Shown: positions 9,834 through 20,094, counted from the stretch's first letter. The stretch: 27,630 nt of DNA from Polyrhizophydium stewartii (GCA_027604665.1 JADGIZ010000091.1:1-27630), one strand, 5' to 3'. The notes: a model not told the origin generated them from the sequence alone. Translations and numbers: made by a program.

Positions 9834-11568
9834 ATGCCCGCCGGCCTCGACGACGACGACATCCCTGAGCTGGTGCCCGTGGCCGAAGGAGGCCCGTCTG
9901 GCGAGGACGAGCAGGGAGACGCAGGCTTTGGGTGAGCGAAGCAGGCCTGCGCCGCTGCCCTTGGACACCGAGGGCCGCTGACACCAGCACCGCGTGCAGC
10001 GACGCCCCGAGCGACAGCAGCAAGAAGGTCCCGGTCACCATCCTGACCGGCTTTCTCGGTGCGTAGCGCCCGTCTGCAGCTCGCCCGCTGCCAGGTGGCC
10101 TGATAGGGCAGCATATGCGCACGTCGCTCATGGCTGATGCGGGCTCGCACCCTTGCTCGGCCAGGAAGCGGCAAGACCACGCTCGTGACCGACCTGCTCA
10201 GCGACCCGACGCACGGCAAGCGGATCGCCGTCATCCTCAATGAGTTTGGCGAAAGTGGGTCGGCACACCCACTCAAACGCATCTGCCTCCAGTCAGGTGG
10301 GAGCCGCTCACTCCTATAAATGCACTCTGCTCGACGCTTCAGGTGCGGGGATCGATAGAAGCATGAGCGTCGGCAAGGACGGCAGGATCATGGAGGAGTG
10401 GCTTGAACTGGCCAATGGCTGCTTGTGCTGCTCTGTGAAGTGCGCCATTGGGGTCCATTGTGTATTCTCTTATGGAATGACTTCCGTGATGCTGATCTGC
10501 TTCCCGGCGCAGGGATGCTGGCGTCAAAGCGATCGAGAATCTTGTTAAAAAGAAGGGTCGCTTTGATTACGTCGTGCTCGAGACAACGGGCCTCGCGGAC
10601 CCCGGCCCGATTGCGTCTCTGTTCTGGCTCGACGAAGAGCTGCAGAGCGAGCTCTATCTTGATGGTATTCTGACCGTCGTGGATGCAAAGAACATTCGGG
10701 AGTATATGAGCACTCAGACCGAGAATGGCCAGACAAATGAGGCGATCCGGTGCGCCTCAAGCCTAGATTCTCCGCACGTTCTGCGATATTTGCTGACGCT
10801 CGACGGAACACCAGCCAAGTTGCGCTCGCCGACCGCATCATCCTGAATAAGACGGATCTCGTCGACGAGGCCACCGTCGAAAGCATCGAGCAGGTGATTC
10901 GGTCCATCAACGCATCCGCACCGGTGCACCGAACTGTGCGATCCAAGTGCGCTGCGCTCGGTGTGCATGACCTGCAAAGCAAGGGCTGACTCTGGAAGTG
11001 CAGAGTTCCAGTCGACTTTGTTCTTAATCTGCATTGCTTCGATGGCGTTGACATGGACCCATTTTCGGAGCGCGGTGAACAACAGGCCGTTCACAAGATT
11101 GGCGAGGTTCGGTTCGCTCTGGAAAGCTCCGTGCAACTCGCCACCGTGTGTGAGTGCTGACTTAGCCACGCAAAGAACGTCACCACGGTTGTCTTTACTT
11201 GTACGGGCACTTTGGAGCGGGCCATCCTCAACAAGTGGCTTCAGGCGCTTTTGTGGGACAGGTTGATTCCCGGCTCCGACCGCACGCCGCCTGATTTCAA
11301 GCTGCTACGGCTGAAGGCGCTTGTTGATCTGGATGGCGCTGCGCGTAAGCACATTGTGCAGGGCGTTCAAGAAATGTACGATGTTCATGAGGGCGGTCTG
11401 TGGGAGGCTGAGCCACGCATCAACAAGTTTGTGTTTATTGGTGAGACAGCATGCGCTGATGGCGGCGACCTCGGTTTGCGGCTGATTCTATGGCAATATC
11501 CAGGCAGTGGGCTTGACAAGGGCATGCTGGTTCGCTCGTTCCAGGATTCCTGCATCAGCAGCCAATAA
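9834..11568 (+). CDS. ZNG1: ZNG1 (CBWD/COG0523) zinc chaperone GTPase
   Basis: GTP-dependent metallochaperone of the CobW family that delivers zinc to methionine aminopeptidase 1. There are nine exons: 9834..9931, 10000..10058, 10165..10254, 10343..10439, 10513..10749, 10815..10946, 11004..11111, 11166..11440 and 11504..11568, together 386 aa (human 395). The seventh intron (11112..11165, GTTCGC donor) is the least certain. Motifs: N-terminal IPELVPV (10-16), which corresponds to the METAP1-docking motif; Walker A GFLGSGKTT (50-58); metal-binding GCLCC (CxCC, 109-112); LETTGLADPG; and guanine-specificity NKTD (205-208). The C-terminal CobW domain contains HIVQGVQEMYDVH and NKFVFIGSGLDK. Frames of all exons agree. 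The stop TAA is part of an AATAAA hexamer. Confidence 0.95.
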
Positions 11569-11569
11569 A
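11564..11569 (+). terminator. AATAAA overlapping the ZNG1 stop codon
   Basis: The hexamer AATAAA spans the TAA stop (11566..11568). If it is used as the poly(A) signal, the 3' UTR would be only 10 to 30 nt long and cleavage would fall inside the convergent GPI1 gene. No other canonical signal lies between the two stops, which are 17 bp apart. Confidence 0.5.
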
Positions 11570-11585
11570 CGGCCGCTCACCGCCA

Positions 11586-14564
11586 CTACAACGTGTTGAG
11601 CACGTCTCTAATCTCGCGCCACGTTTGGGCGAGGTCTGGCATCGGATGCAATCGCACCGGCATTGTTGGGTACTGCGAAAGCGAGTGCCTCAGTTCGTGC
11701 AGCTGAGGGCATAGGTTCCCAGGCGGGGCGCGATGTCATTGCCATACCTGCAATCGTGGAGTTTTTTCGATAGTGGCGCCGGTGATAAACGACGAGAAAG
11801 ACTTTGATGATAAGTAGTGCCTCGAGAGTCGCTCGTACAGGAATCGGTACTGGTAGAAAATGGAAGAAACCCCGATCGGCACGCTCTGGCGTTCAGCGGT
11901 GCATCTGCGTCAGCTGCCTGGCGCCAGCAAACGACGAGCATCAGCCAAAGCGTTTGGCACCTCGAGACGCAAGTATGTGTTTGGCGGCGCGTCCAAGGCC
12001 TTCCCCGGCATGCCCAGCGGCTGCCTCCGCCACCTCAGGCCCGCAAGCACGCCGTTCTGCGGCGCAAATGGCTGTACACACGGCTCAAACTGGATGCCCT
12101 CTATGTCGTGGACCGTGCTGCATGTCAGCGCTTTTACGCCATGCGAAAGTTTGGCGCATGGCGCAAAAGCCTGCTCTGTGACTCACGAGGAAGTCGCAGC
12201 GGGTCCTTGACACGCAGCATCAGCGCAAAGAGGGGGAAATGATTGAAGAATGCGAGAACAATCTCGAACGCGGCGTGGACAAGGACGACACCGATGCGGT
12301 ACTGGCAGAAGCGGGAAGTTTGGCCATCAGCCGCTCTTCTGTCCAGCCAAGCAGCAAGCGCACCAACTCACAATGCAAAAAAGAAGGTAATAGACACCGA
12401 CAGTCGGGAAGAGGAACACGAGAAGCGTGAAGAAGCAAGTGCCCAGAAGCAGTTGGTCGAGGTCATACTCGGCAGAGTCGACTCGTTTGCGCAGAGCGTT
12501 GCGCTTCTTTCCTTGGAAAAGCGTGAAGAGTGACTGGATGACGGCGACCTGCCAGTAGTACATTTTTGCCGAGATCGTGTAAAAGAGGTGCAGATGCATG
12601 GTCGACAGCATGACAAGATCCATGAACACTGCAATCGGCATCGTTGCTCCAAAGACGCCCAGATGTCCGATGACGTAGATCACGGCCGGAAGCCTGTTGG
12701 CCGCTGCCACAAAGAGCTCTGGTTTCAAGACAAAAACAAGCAAGTCAGCGCTCGTTCCTCGCGGTATCCAATTGAATGCATTCTCACCGCTCCAGGAAAG
12801 CACGAGCCAGCCAAAGAGCTCGCCGAGAAACGAATTGAGCTCAACATTGAGCTTGAGGCCGCCTGGGCACCCCATGAGCCAGGTGATCATGGTGTCCACC
12901 GTTTCAATTGTCAGGCTCTGCGCCAAAAGTCAGCTCGCATTCAAATGCGAAGACAACCAACGGAAGTGACTCACATGCAGCGTGACGGAAATTATTCTGG
13001 CAATGGGATATCGATAGTCGACGAGCACAGTGCCGAGCGCGAGGCCGATGATGATGTCGTTTGCAATCAGCCATACTGTGTTGAAGAAGCTGCTCGCGCT
13101 ACACGTCAGCCGTTGATGTGCGGTGAAGAGTAGAACTACCAACGACGTACCCAATGTACTGCGCCTGCGCCTTGGCTGACAATTTTGTGCTGCTCAGGCT
13201 CCACATGGCATACTGCGCGGGCCAGAACTGCAGCTGCTGGAGCCGCAAGTCAATTTGCTGAAGCGCCGTCGAGAGCTTGACAAGCGACACTGCGGTTCCG
13301 GGCAGGTTGAGGTTGAGGAGCCAGAGCATCATGTCGATAGCGACTCGCAAGACAAACAGAATGGCGGATGCGAAGCTGAGGAAGGCTCGCCAAACAGGAC
13401 GGCTGATGTGCTGAACAAAGGCGCGCCGAAAGTGGCCCCACGCGCCGTGGCGTGGCTTTGTTGTGTGAGCGCGCGCAATCCTTGCAATCACCCGGTCTGC
13501 GTACTTGGCTGCATTGATCTGGGTTGCCGAGTCTGTAAACGTGACAAACTCGCAAGCAAAATCGCATGCTCAGCTCACTTTTCCCAGGATCTGCTCGATG
13601 TTCTCGCTTGGCGGATACGAGATGGCCGAGTATGCGGCATCCACATGCACGCCCATCTTTAGCGCCATGGCCGCCCGTTGCACGCGATCGTGCTCGGGAT
13701 CGCCGTAGGCCTGGTCCTGCAAACCGTTGATCTGGGATAGGTCGAGCACGAGGGGATATGTTGAAAAGTACTGCAGCGAGCGGTATGATGGGCGGGAATA
13801 GAAAATGGTGTATCTGCCTTGCACAAACCGGAGCGAGGCTCCAAAGTCGATCTCACTGTCGACATAATTGTCGTCGTCGTTGTCGTCGTCAGCATCAGCT
13901 GAATCGGCTGCTTCTCTCCCTGTCAGAGACTCACCCAATGGCGGGAATCCGCCCGGTCGAGTCCAGTGCGACCGATATCCATGCCGAGCAGGTCGACCGC
14001 AGCCTTTCCTCGAGCTCGCGTAAATGGGCAGAATCTGCGGCGATGATCAGAAAGACGTCTGGCGGTCGCCACTCCAGTTGGAGAGAAAGCGCCGTAACAT
14101 GCAAGGCTCACCCTTGCTGGACGCCGGCGTGCGTGCAATCCCGATTACGGACGGGGGCGGCCGGTCGCCTGGGCGATCCAGCTCCTGGAACTCAACGAGC
14201 TCCTGCGCAAAGGTGCGAGCCTGCGGTCGCCGTCAGCTGTGCCGCACGTAAAGCGGCCCTCCACCCAACCGCAGCCGAGACACACAGCGGGGAGCACGCC
14301 TGCCACACATGCAGCGTTGGGACCGATAAGCCAGCCCAGGAGCCACGCCGCGCGCTTGACGGGACGGACGTCCTCGGGCCAGAACAGCTTGAAGTTGGAG
14401 ACGAACAAGGCCTCGTCGGCGAGCGGCTCGTCCGGGAGGGGCTCGGCTGTGGGCACTCCTTGCTCTGCATAGCCGCCTTCGGCCGGCTCAGGCATGTCCG
14501 CCTCGTCGGGCGCACAGCCAGGCGCTCGTGCGCTGGCTGGCCGTCCGTGTGTGTCGCCGCGCAT
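11586..14564 (-). CDS. GPI1: GPI-GlcNAc transferase subunit Gpi1/PIG-Q
   Basis: ER-membrane subunit of the enzyme that adds GlcNAc to phosphatidylinositol, the first step of GPI-anchor synthesis. There are twelve exons on the minus strand: 14564..14286, 14220..14112, 14058..13935, 13855..13579, 13518..13151, 13098..12975, 12917..12788, 12718..12372, 12301..12187, 12100..11961, 11885..11748 and 11702..11586, together 755 aa. Start Met at 14495 is an alternative (732 aa). Family blocks: LFWPEDV and LLGWLIG at the N terminus, QQIDLRLQQ, NTVWLIANDIIIGLALG, WLMGCPGGLKLN (about 440-451), FQGKKRNALRKRVDS followed by DLDQLLLGTCFFTLLVFLFP, and FYQYRFLYERLSRHYLS. Several hydrophobic helices lie in the middle. 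Intron 12787..12719 is stop-free and a multiple of three, and was recognised only by homology. The last intron is just 45 nt. Confidence 0.93.
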
Positions 14565-14692
14565 GTTTGCAATCCCCCGGGCAACTTATGGAAACTTGCA
14601 AGAGCTGCACGAGGTTGCACTTCGAGAGGCACCACAGCGGTGTTTTATGGCGCGTAGCTTCATATGCCACGTGTCTTTGGGGGATGACGCAG

Positions 14693-17600
14693 TCAGCGCG
14701 GCCGCGAATCGTGCTGCGATGCAGCCAGGTGCAACGATGCAGCCGAGTCGGCACCGCCCGGCTGCTGCTGGATGCACCGCGAAAGGCCCTGGCCCCCCGA
14801 CGCACTTGACGGCTGCGGCGCGCACTTGCAGAAGCCGGTGTGTGACGATTGCAGCAGGACATCGGGCTCAGTCACAACGAGCAACGACACACGTGGTTGC
14901 TTCTCGCGCACGAGCAATGCCGCAAACTGCACCGTCCGTCCAGATTCATCGCCGCCCTGTCAGCAAGCCACCACAACACCCGCCTCGAGCGTTCGTCGTC
15001 ACCAAACTTGCCTGGTTGCTCTCTTCGCTTCCTGAAGACACAACAACAATGAAACGCCCGCGCGCGAGCGCAATCTTGAGCCCAAATGAAAGCGACTGAA
15101 GCTGATCGGTAACAACATGGATCGAACCCGCGGCATGTCCCTCCTTGAAGCTATCCAAGGCATCAGCATCGACCCAGAGATAGCCCCCCCCGCAAGGCTG
15201 CGCTTACGATTCCAAGGCCCGCGTATCAAGCACGACCGCCCAGCGTCGCAGCTCAAGGAAATCTGACAGCGAGATGCCCCCAACGATGCCGCGTTTGTTG
15301 TTCATGAACGAAAACTATCCGCGCGTCAGCGTCTTGTGCACGTACATGCAAGCCGACTGCTGACATGACATACCCGCTTGATCACATCCCAGGCGTTATG
15401 ATCTTGGGGTGAGGACGCATGGTCGGCTTGCAGATGGCTGAGAATTGACGGCGGCGTTATTTTGGCCGCTTGGATCGAATAGATAATGCACTGCTCGACG
15501 TTGACCGCGGGCATCTCAGAAAACAGCATCATTGCTTGGTTGAAGTCGCTCTCGAGAAGCTGATCGCGGTGCTGCTGCAAGATCGACACTCCGACAAAGA
15601 TGAACATGAATTGCGGGCCAACCAGAAAGAGATCCCAGAGATGGAAGATCTTGTCCAACGGGAATACATCTGCGCTTTGTGTCACTCAAGGAGTGTCATG
15701 AAACCAACTCCAAAGCGCCAACCCACGAGCATAGAGCGTCATGAACCATGATATGGCAAAGAGTTCTGGGCCAAGTCCAATCGAGTGCAGGTGGCTGGAG
15801 AGCTCGGGGTCGTGGAACGAGAGGATGTATCTGAAAGCAAGCATAAACCTGTCGGTTTCGGCGCGGTGATAGGCCAGTCAGCCAGCAGCGCCATGGAGCG
15901 CCCCCCCCCCCAGTAAATGCCGTTGGACGCACTCGCGCATCAGCTTGGAGTTGTCGTGCACGAAAAAGCCCTGGCAGAAGCTAGAAATGAACGAGCGCAT
16001 GCTTGCAAACGCCAGCGCTTCATCGTCAAAGTTGAGCGCCAAGAACGGCGCACACATCGAATCCAGCCCCTGCCAGTAGACATGGCGGCCTCGTTCGCAC
16101 TCGATCCACGCCTTGAGGATTCGCTTGAGTTTGGCATGGCCTACAGGCGATGACAGCAGCTCGTTGTACTACGACGGGGAAGTAGTGTCAGAAACGACGC
16201 AAAAATGCTCGCAGGAGGTGCGCGAGCTTGCCTGGTGGCATCGCGGGATATCGAGATCAAGCTGCATAATCGATTCGCGTTTGTATGGATTAGCATGCGA
16301 TCGTTCCGTTTCAGGCGTAGCACTCGTTTAGTGGTCGGCACCTGGCGATCGGTGTCGGCCTCGGTGTCCTTGTCAAAGGCGGCATACAGCGCATCGGTGT
16401 CACCGCGGACTTGAAGCAGCGCGGCCCAAATTCTGCCACGCAGCAACTGGGGCGTCCAGTTCAAACAAGGTATTTTGTGAGCAAAATGCCAGGAACTTGC
16501 GGTGTTGCAGAAGGAAATACCCACCGGCGGAATATCGGACACGGCCTCGTGGCGGATGAGAGACGCCGAGCTCGGGTACTTGCACAAAAGTCGGTACATG
16601 GACCGCGTGCGAAAGTACTGATAACTCAGATCTGCCTCGCGTGCAGCCAGAGACAGCTTGATTCCGGCCGTGGAGTTCCAGGATTCCCAAATGCGCTCCA
16701 TGTTTGCGGCAGAGAATGATGGGATATGCTTCCAGTCGTCTCGGTAAGTCGCAGTGTCGCCCTTGATGAGACCCTTTTCAAAAGCATCGAGCTTGGACCA
16801 GACGGCGTCCAGCGGCAGCAAGGTAGGTGCGTCATTGTACAGGTTGAAATCTTGTTGCGCCGCAAGGACCTCCTCGACGTTCTCCCCGCTGCGTACAAGA
16901 GCCGGGAGGCGCGATGTGGCCGGCACATTGGCGATGCCCGTCTTGATGACGAGCGAGTCGAGATCGCCGCCAAGCATCCGCCAGTAGTGCACTAGCTCGG
17001 TCAGAAGAAGTGGATACCGACCTGGCGCCGTCGCAAATTGGCCTCGGTCGCCTGACGACAGGCCGCTGGAATACCCGACGTCGGCAGACGGAGTGGACGG
17101 CGGTAGCGTCGAGTCGGACTGGCTTTGCGAAACCTTGACGAGTGATATGGCAAGACGATCCTCGAAGAGGTGCGGCCGCTTGAACCAGATTTGTGGTCCT
17201 ATCACCTCAGCCGCCGGCTGTGCCTTTTCAGACGCAGTCGAATGTGTGTCGGGATCGAGAAACGGGTGGCCAAACAGTGCGGCTGATGATGGTCGGTCCG
17301 CTGGCCGTGGACAGAGGCACTGTCGCACAAAGTCGGCAAACAGCGGATCGATGTCCGGCTCCTGCGCAAGTTGAGCAGGCCCATGGTCACTCCAAGCCAT
17401 GATCATGTGAAAGATGCCGACAATGTTGGACAGGTCGGGGCCAAAGACATGAGTTCCAAAGTAGAGCTCGAGGAGAAGCACGCCCAATGCCCAAACGTCT
17501 GTCTTTGGCGACGACGGCTCTCTGTGCATTGGCCCAGCAGCTATTGTCTCGGGAGCAAGGTAGTGCGGGCAGCCGACCGGGAAAGCAACGTCTTGGCCGC

Positions 17601-18256
17601 AGCCTGTGAGGTAGTAGAGGCCAAAGTCGGAAAGACGGATGCGATCCGCTTGGTCCACGAGGACATTCTTGGGCCGCAAGTTTCGGTGCACGACACCGTG
17701 CTCGTGCAGATACGCCAGAGCCTCGACAATTCCGAGCGCCCAACGACGGAGCAAAGCGAGCGAGCGGATGCAGCCCGCCGGGCTGGGCGGTGCCAGGTTG
17801 GCTCTGATCAGCACGGTGGCGCTGGTGGCTGGCGAGCGACCGAGCGAGTGGGCTCGGGCACACCTCTTGCTCAGAAGCGTTGCGAGCGATCGGCGGCCGC
17901 CTTCCGAGACAACGTACATCCGGCCTGGCGGGAGGCCCCCCGCCCAAAGGTCAGCACACAACGCTGGATCGAGTGTCCGCCGCCGCGGGCGGCTCTGCTG
18001 GACAGGCTGCGCTGGGGGGGCGTCCGAGGCACGCAGACGAACCATGAGAGGTCTTTGAAATGTCAACGTACTCGCAGAGCCACGGAGCGGCGGACAGTGT
18101 GCGCAGCAGCTGGAAGCGACCAACTACACGGGTGCTTGGGGCGAACGAGTCGCCTGGCGGCCTGGTCGTGGACGCAAAGAACGAGCGGACCTCGAGCGTC
18201 GTCGAGTCCTTGGACGCCCGCGGCTCTCTGAACAGGCCTTTCCGCGCGCCGAACAT
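14693..18256 (-). CDS. TBCK: TBCK: pseudokinase + TBC RabGAP + rhodanese protein
   Basis: There are eleven exons on the minus strand: 18256..18043, 17924..17864, 17782..16525, 16446..16342, 16261..16232, 16168..15933, 15848..15727, 15669..15374, 15314..15208, 15150..15003 and 14926..14693, together 936 aa (human 893). The N-terminal kinase-like domain has no glycine loop, HRN (124-126) in place of HRD, but an intact DFG (144-146). The TBC domain keeps both catalytic fingers: DIPR with Arg-553 and YWQ with Gln-589, so Rab GTPase activation is expected. A C-terminal rhodanese-like domain (about 795-875, VVLDTRALES, GHAAGSIHV) lacks an obvious catalytic Cys. Exon 16261..16232 is only 30 nt, and the intron after it is GC-AG. 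Introns 17863..17783 and 16524..16447 are stop-free multiples of three. The start at 18256 matches the family's Met-Phe; the frame stays open further upstream. Confidence 0.95.
16169..16231 (-). other. GC-AG intron in TBCK
   Basis: This 63-nt intron lies between LDLDIPRCHQ and YNELLSSP, a junction fixed by the conserved family sequence CHQY[DN]ELLSSP. The donor reads CAG followed by GCAAGC, and the acceptor is CGTAG. No GT lies near the junction. It is the only non-GT donor among the introns placed here. Confidence 0.85.
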
Positions 18257-18679
18257 GGCCGGCCGGATGCCAGGTGCGGCCGGGCGTTCCTGGGTGCGGT
18301 TGTAGGCGCCGCGCCGCGTGCGGGCGAGTTGGGACGAGGTGGCAGGCGGGTGAACCCGGTGTGGGCGGTCGCGCAGGCGGTGTCGGTTCGCGGGTGGCTG
18401 TCCGAGTCGGCTGCTGGATCGCGGCAAAGGAGACGCGGCTGCTGCCAGGGGCAGGTCGGCATCCGGACGGGGGCATGCCCAAGGCGTTGCGGTCACGGCA
18501 TGCATGCGTGAGTACCGGTGCATCCTCGGATCATCCATGCTCAAGAGGCCTCCTCGTCCACGTTCGCAGGCGCAGATGCAGTCACAAATATGGCGCCGTT
18601 GGCGATCGCTAGTGTTGGTGCGTGCTCGTGCCTGGACCGCAATTGCGTGAAAGAGACGCATCATGTCAATCAGCGCAGT
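18257..18679. other. 423-bp intergenic region, largest gap in the window
   Basis: This stretch lies upstream of TBCK and downstream of UTP30, both on the minus strand, so it should hold the TBCK promoter and the UTP30 3' UTR. The TBCK frame continues open through most of it, but with a low-complexity Arg/Pro/Ala translation typical of GC-rich non-coding sequence. I see no tRNA, repeat or convincing extra gene. Confidence 0.6.
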
Positions 18680-18684
18680 TTATT
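18679..18684 (-). terminator. AATAAA overlapping the UTP30 stop codon
   Basis: On the coding (minus) strand, the sequence GAATAAAC contains the TAA stop (18682..18680) inside AATAAA, the same arrangement as in ZNG1. It may serve as the poly(A) signal with a very short 3' UTR. Confidence 0.45.
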
Positions 18685-19882
18685 CGTCATCGGCCTCTTC
18701 TCCAGAAGCCTCTGTAGCTGAGTCAGGGCTGGCGCCTTGGTCATCCTCAGGGTCGTCGATTGGGTCGTGCGGCAATGCATTGTAAACGGGCAATGCAATC
18801 GACGTGCTCGACTTGATGTGCACGGCTTGGATGTTGTTCCACTTGCCGGGGATCTTTTCCGCAGCGCCTCTGACGACATCAAGGATATTCTGGACATTCT
18901 GCGCCAGGTCCAGGTTGAGGTGGCCGGCCTTGATGGAGCTGCAGATGAGGCGAGCGTGCCAGAATGCGTCAGTCAAACGACGCGGGTAAGCGAGGGACAG
19001 GCCAGAAACGCACTTGCAGGCTCCCTTGTTGAAGTTTAGATAGGTGGCATTGATGGCACGCTCAATCTCGGCCTTGACATTCTTCTTGGTGAGGTCGACG
19101 GGAACAGGATGCCTGCGCGAAGCTCGTTAGCAGCCGAGATTGATGCCCGAACGCGTTGATATGGCAGAACAACCGACGACGCACTTTTTCTTGGCGAAAA
19201 AGGTCTTGCCGAGGATAGGCGGCAGGAGCGGCAGCACACGCTCGTCGGCAAGGAAGAGCTTGTATGAGCTGCGGAGCTGGCGCTTCGCCTCATAAGGCTT
19301 GAATTTCGCCTTGAGCTTCGAAACGCCAATAACCTGCCAGAGCCCGATGCACCATAGCGGCTCGTCAGCGATGCACCCGTGGAGCAGGCGGCGCAGGCAG
19401 ATCCGTCCCCCTACCCTCGACACCCGAGTGACGCCGTTATTTTGCATCAGGTCCTTGTACTCGCGCTGCGGATCCTTGGTGATCAGGCACACCTCGGCAT
19501 CCTCGGGCAGGAGTGGGTGCGATAGGGGGCTGAAGGCGCAGGTCGGGATTGCGGCACAAGGAAGCGGCAGGGCCGTCAGCATCCGCGCGGGCAAGCGCCG
19601 GCGGCAAGCGCAGCGCACGCACATGGGCACTGGCTTTATCCGCAGCTTCTCGGGCATCTTCTTGGTCGCAATCACGACCCAGATGACGTCGGCGTCTGCG
19701 CGCTCTCCCTCGACGTCGAGCTGCGCCTTCTTGGAGTCCTTCTTCTCTGCCCGGTGCTTTCGCATGTGCGCCAGCAGCGCCTTGGTCGCCTTGCTGACCT
19801 GTCCGAGGGTGTGAGTGGCCCTGTGGGTGCTGCGCATCCATGCAGAGCGGCCCACCTGCTGCTCGTCGATTGCGGACTTCAT
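18680..19882 (-). CDS. UTP30: UTP30/RSL1D1-type ribosomal L1-domain protein
   Basis: Nucleolar L1-fold protein of the 90S small-subunit processome. There are six exons on the minus strand: 19882..19856, 19798..19623, 19529..19415, 19333..19185, 19112..19014 and 18938..18680, together 274 aa (yeast Utp30 is also about 274). Conserved pieces: SKATKALLAHMRKH at the start, LRIKPVPIPLSHPL, EVCLITKD, VIGVSKLKAKFKPYEAKRQL, LFLADERVLPLLPPILGKTF, KKKHPVPVDLTKKN, and IPGKWNNIQAVHIKSS near the end. The C-terminal tail is acidic (ASGEEADDE). The first three introns (57, 93 and 81 nt) are all stop-free multiples of three, so the genomic frame is open from 19882 to 19127. The gene diverges from POL5 across 212 bp. 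Confidence 0.92.
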
Positions 19883-20094
19883 ATTTCAGGCTTTTTTCTT
19901 GGCGCTTGCTCTCGGTGCGGCCACCTGCTGTGCTGTGCGCGGGCCTCGAGTGGGTGCCGCCTTTCGAGAATGCGGGCAGGTGTCGGTTGTGTCTCCTCAA
20001 ATCAAAAGGAAAAAAAAAAAAAGAAAAACAGAGCGGCCGCCGCCCGCCGACCTTGGCCTGCATCCAGCCATCCGCCTGCCGCTGCTGCTCGAGA
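19883..20094. promoter_or_regulatory. 212-bp bidirectional promoter, UTP30/POL5, with poly(dA) tract
   Basis: Shared upstream region of two nucleolar ribosome-assembly genes. It holds an A-rich tract at 20003..20028 (13 consecutive A at 20010..20022, then G and five A) on the POL5 side, and a T6 tract at 19892..19897 (A6 in the sense of UTP30) near the other start. Such tracts exclude nucleosomes in fungal promoters. No TATA box is obvious. Confidence 0.7.

Noticed and set aside
1..11568. ZIP transporter and ZNG1 as a zinc-handling gene cluster
   Set aside because: They are about 9 kb apart with five unrelated genes between them; co-location looks accidental.
13758..14657. 299-codon open frame on the plus strand
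   Set aside because: Shadow of the first GPI1 exons in GC-rich DNA; no recognisable protein features.
15849..15932. C11 homopolymer in TBCK as a frameshift or sequencing error in an exon
   Set aside because: A GTGCGT donor at 15932 and an AG at 15850-15849 place the run inside an intron and restore the exact family spacing (NSKLMRE then FMLAFRYILSFHDPEL).
17371..18231. 286-codon open frame on the plus strand
   Set aside because: Shadow of the TBCK kinase-domain exons; Arg/Ala/Ser-rich translation without domain motifs.
18375..18410. tRNA B-box-like GGTTCGCGGGT
   Set aside because: It departs from GGTTCGANNCC, there is no A-box at the right distance and no cloverleaf can be drawn.
18257..18664. 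136-codon N-terminal extension of TBCK
   Set aside because: The frame is open, but the translation is low-complexity Arg/Pro and the family starts at the Met-Phe found at 18256.
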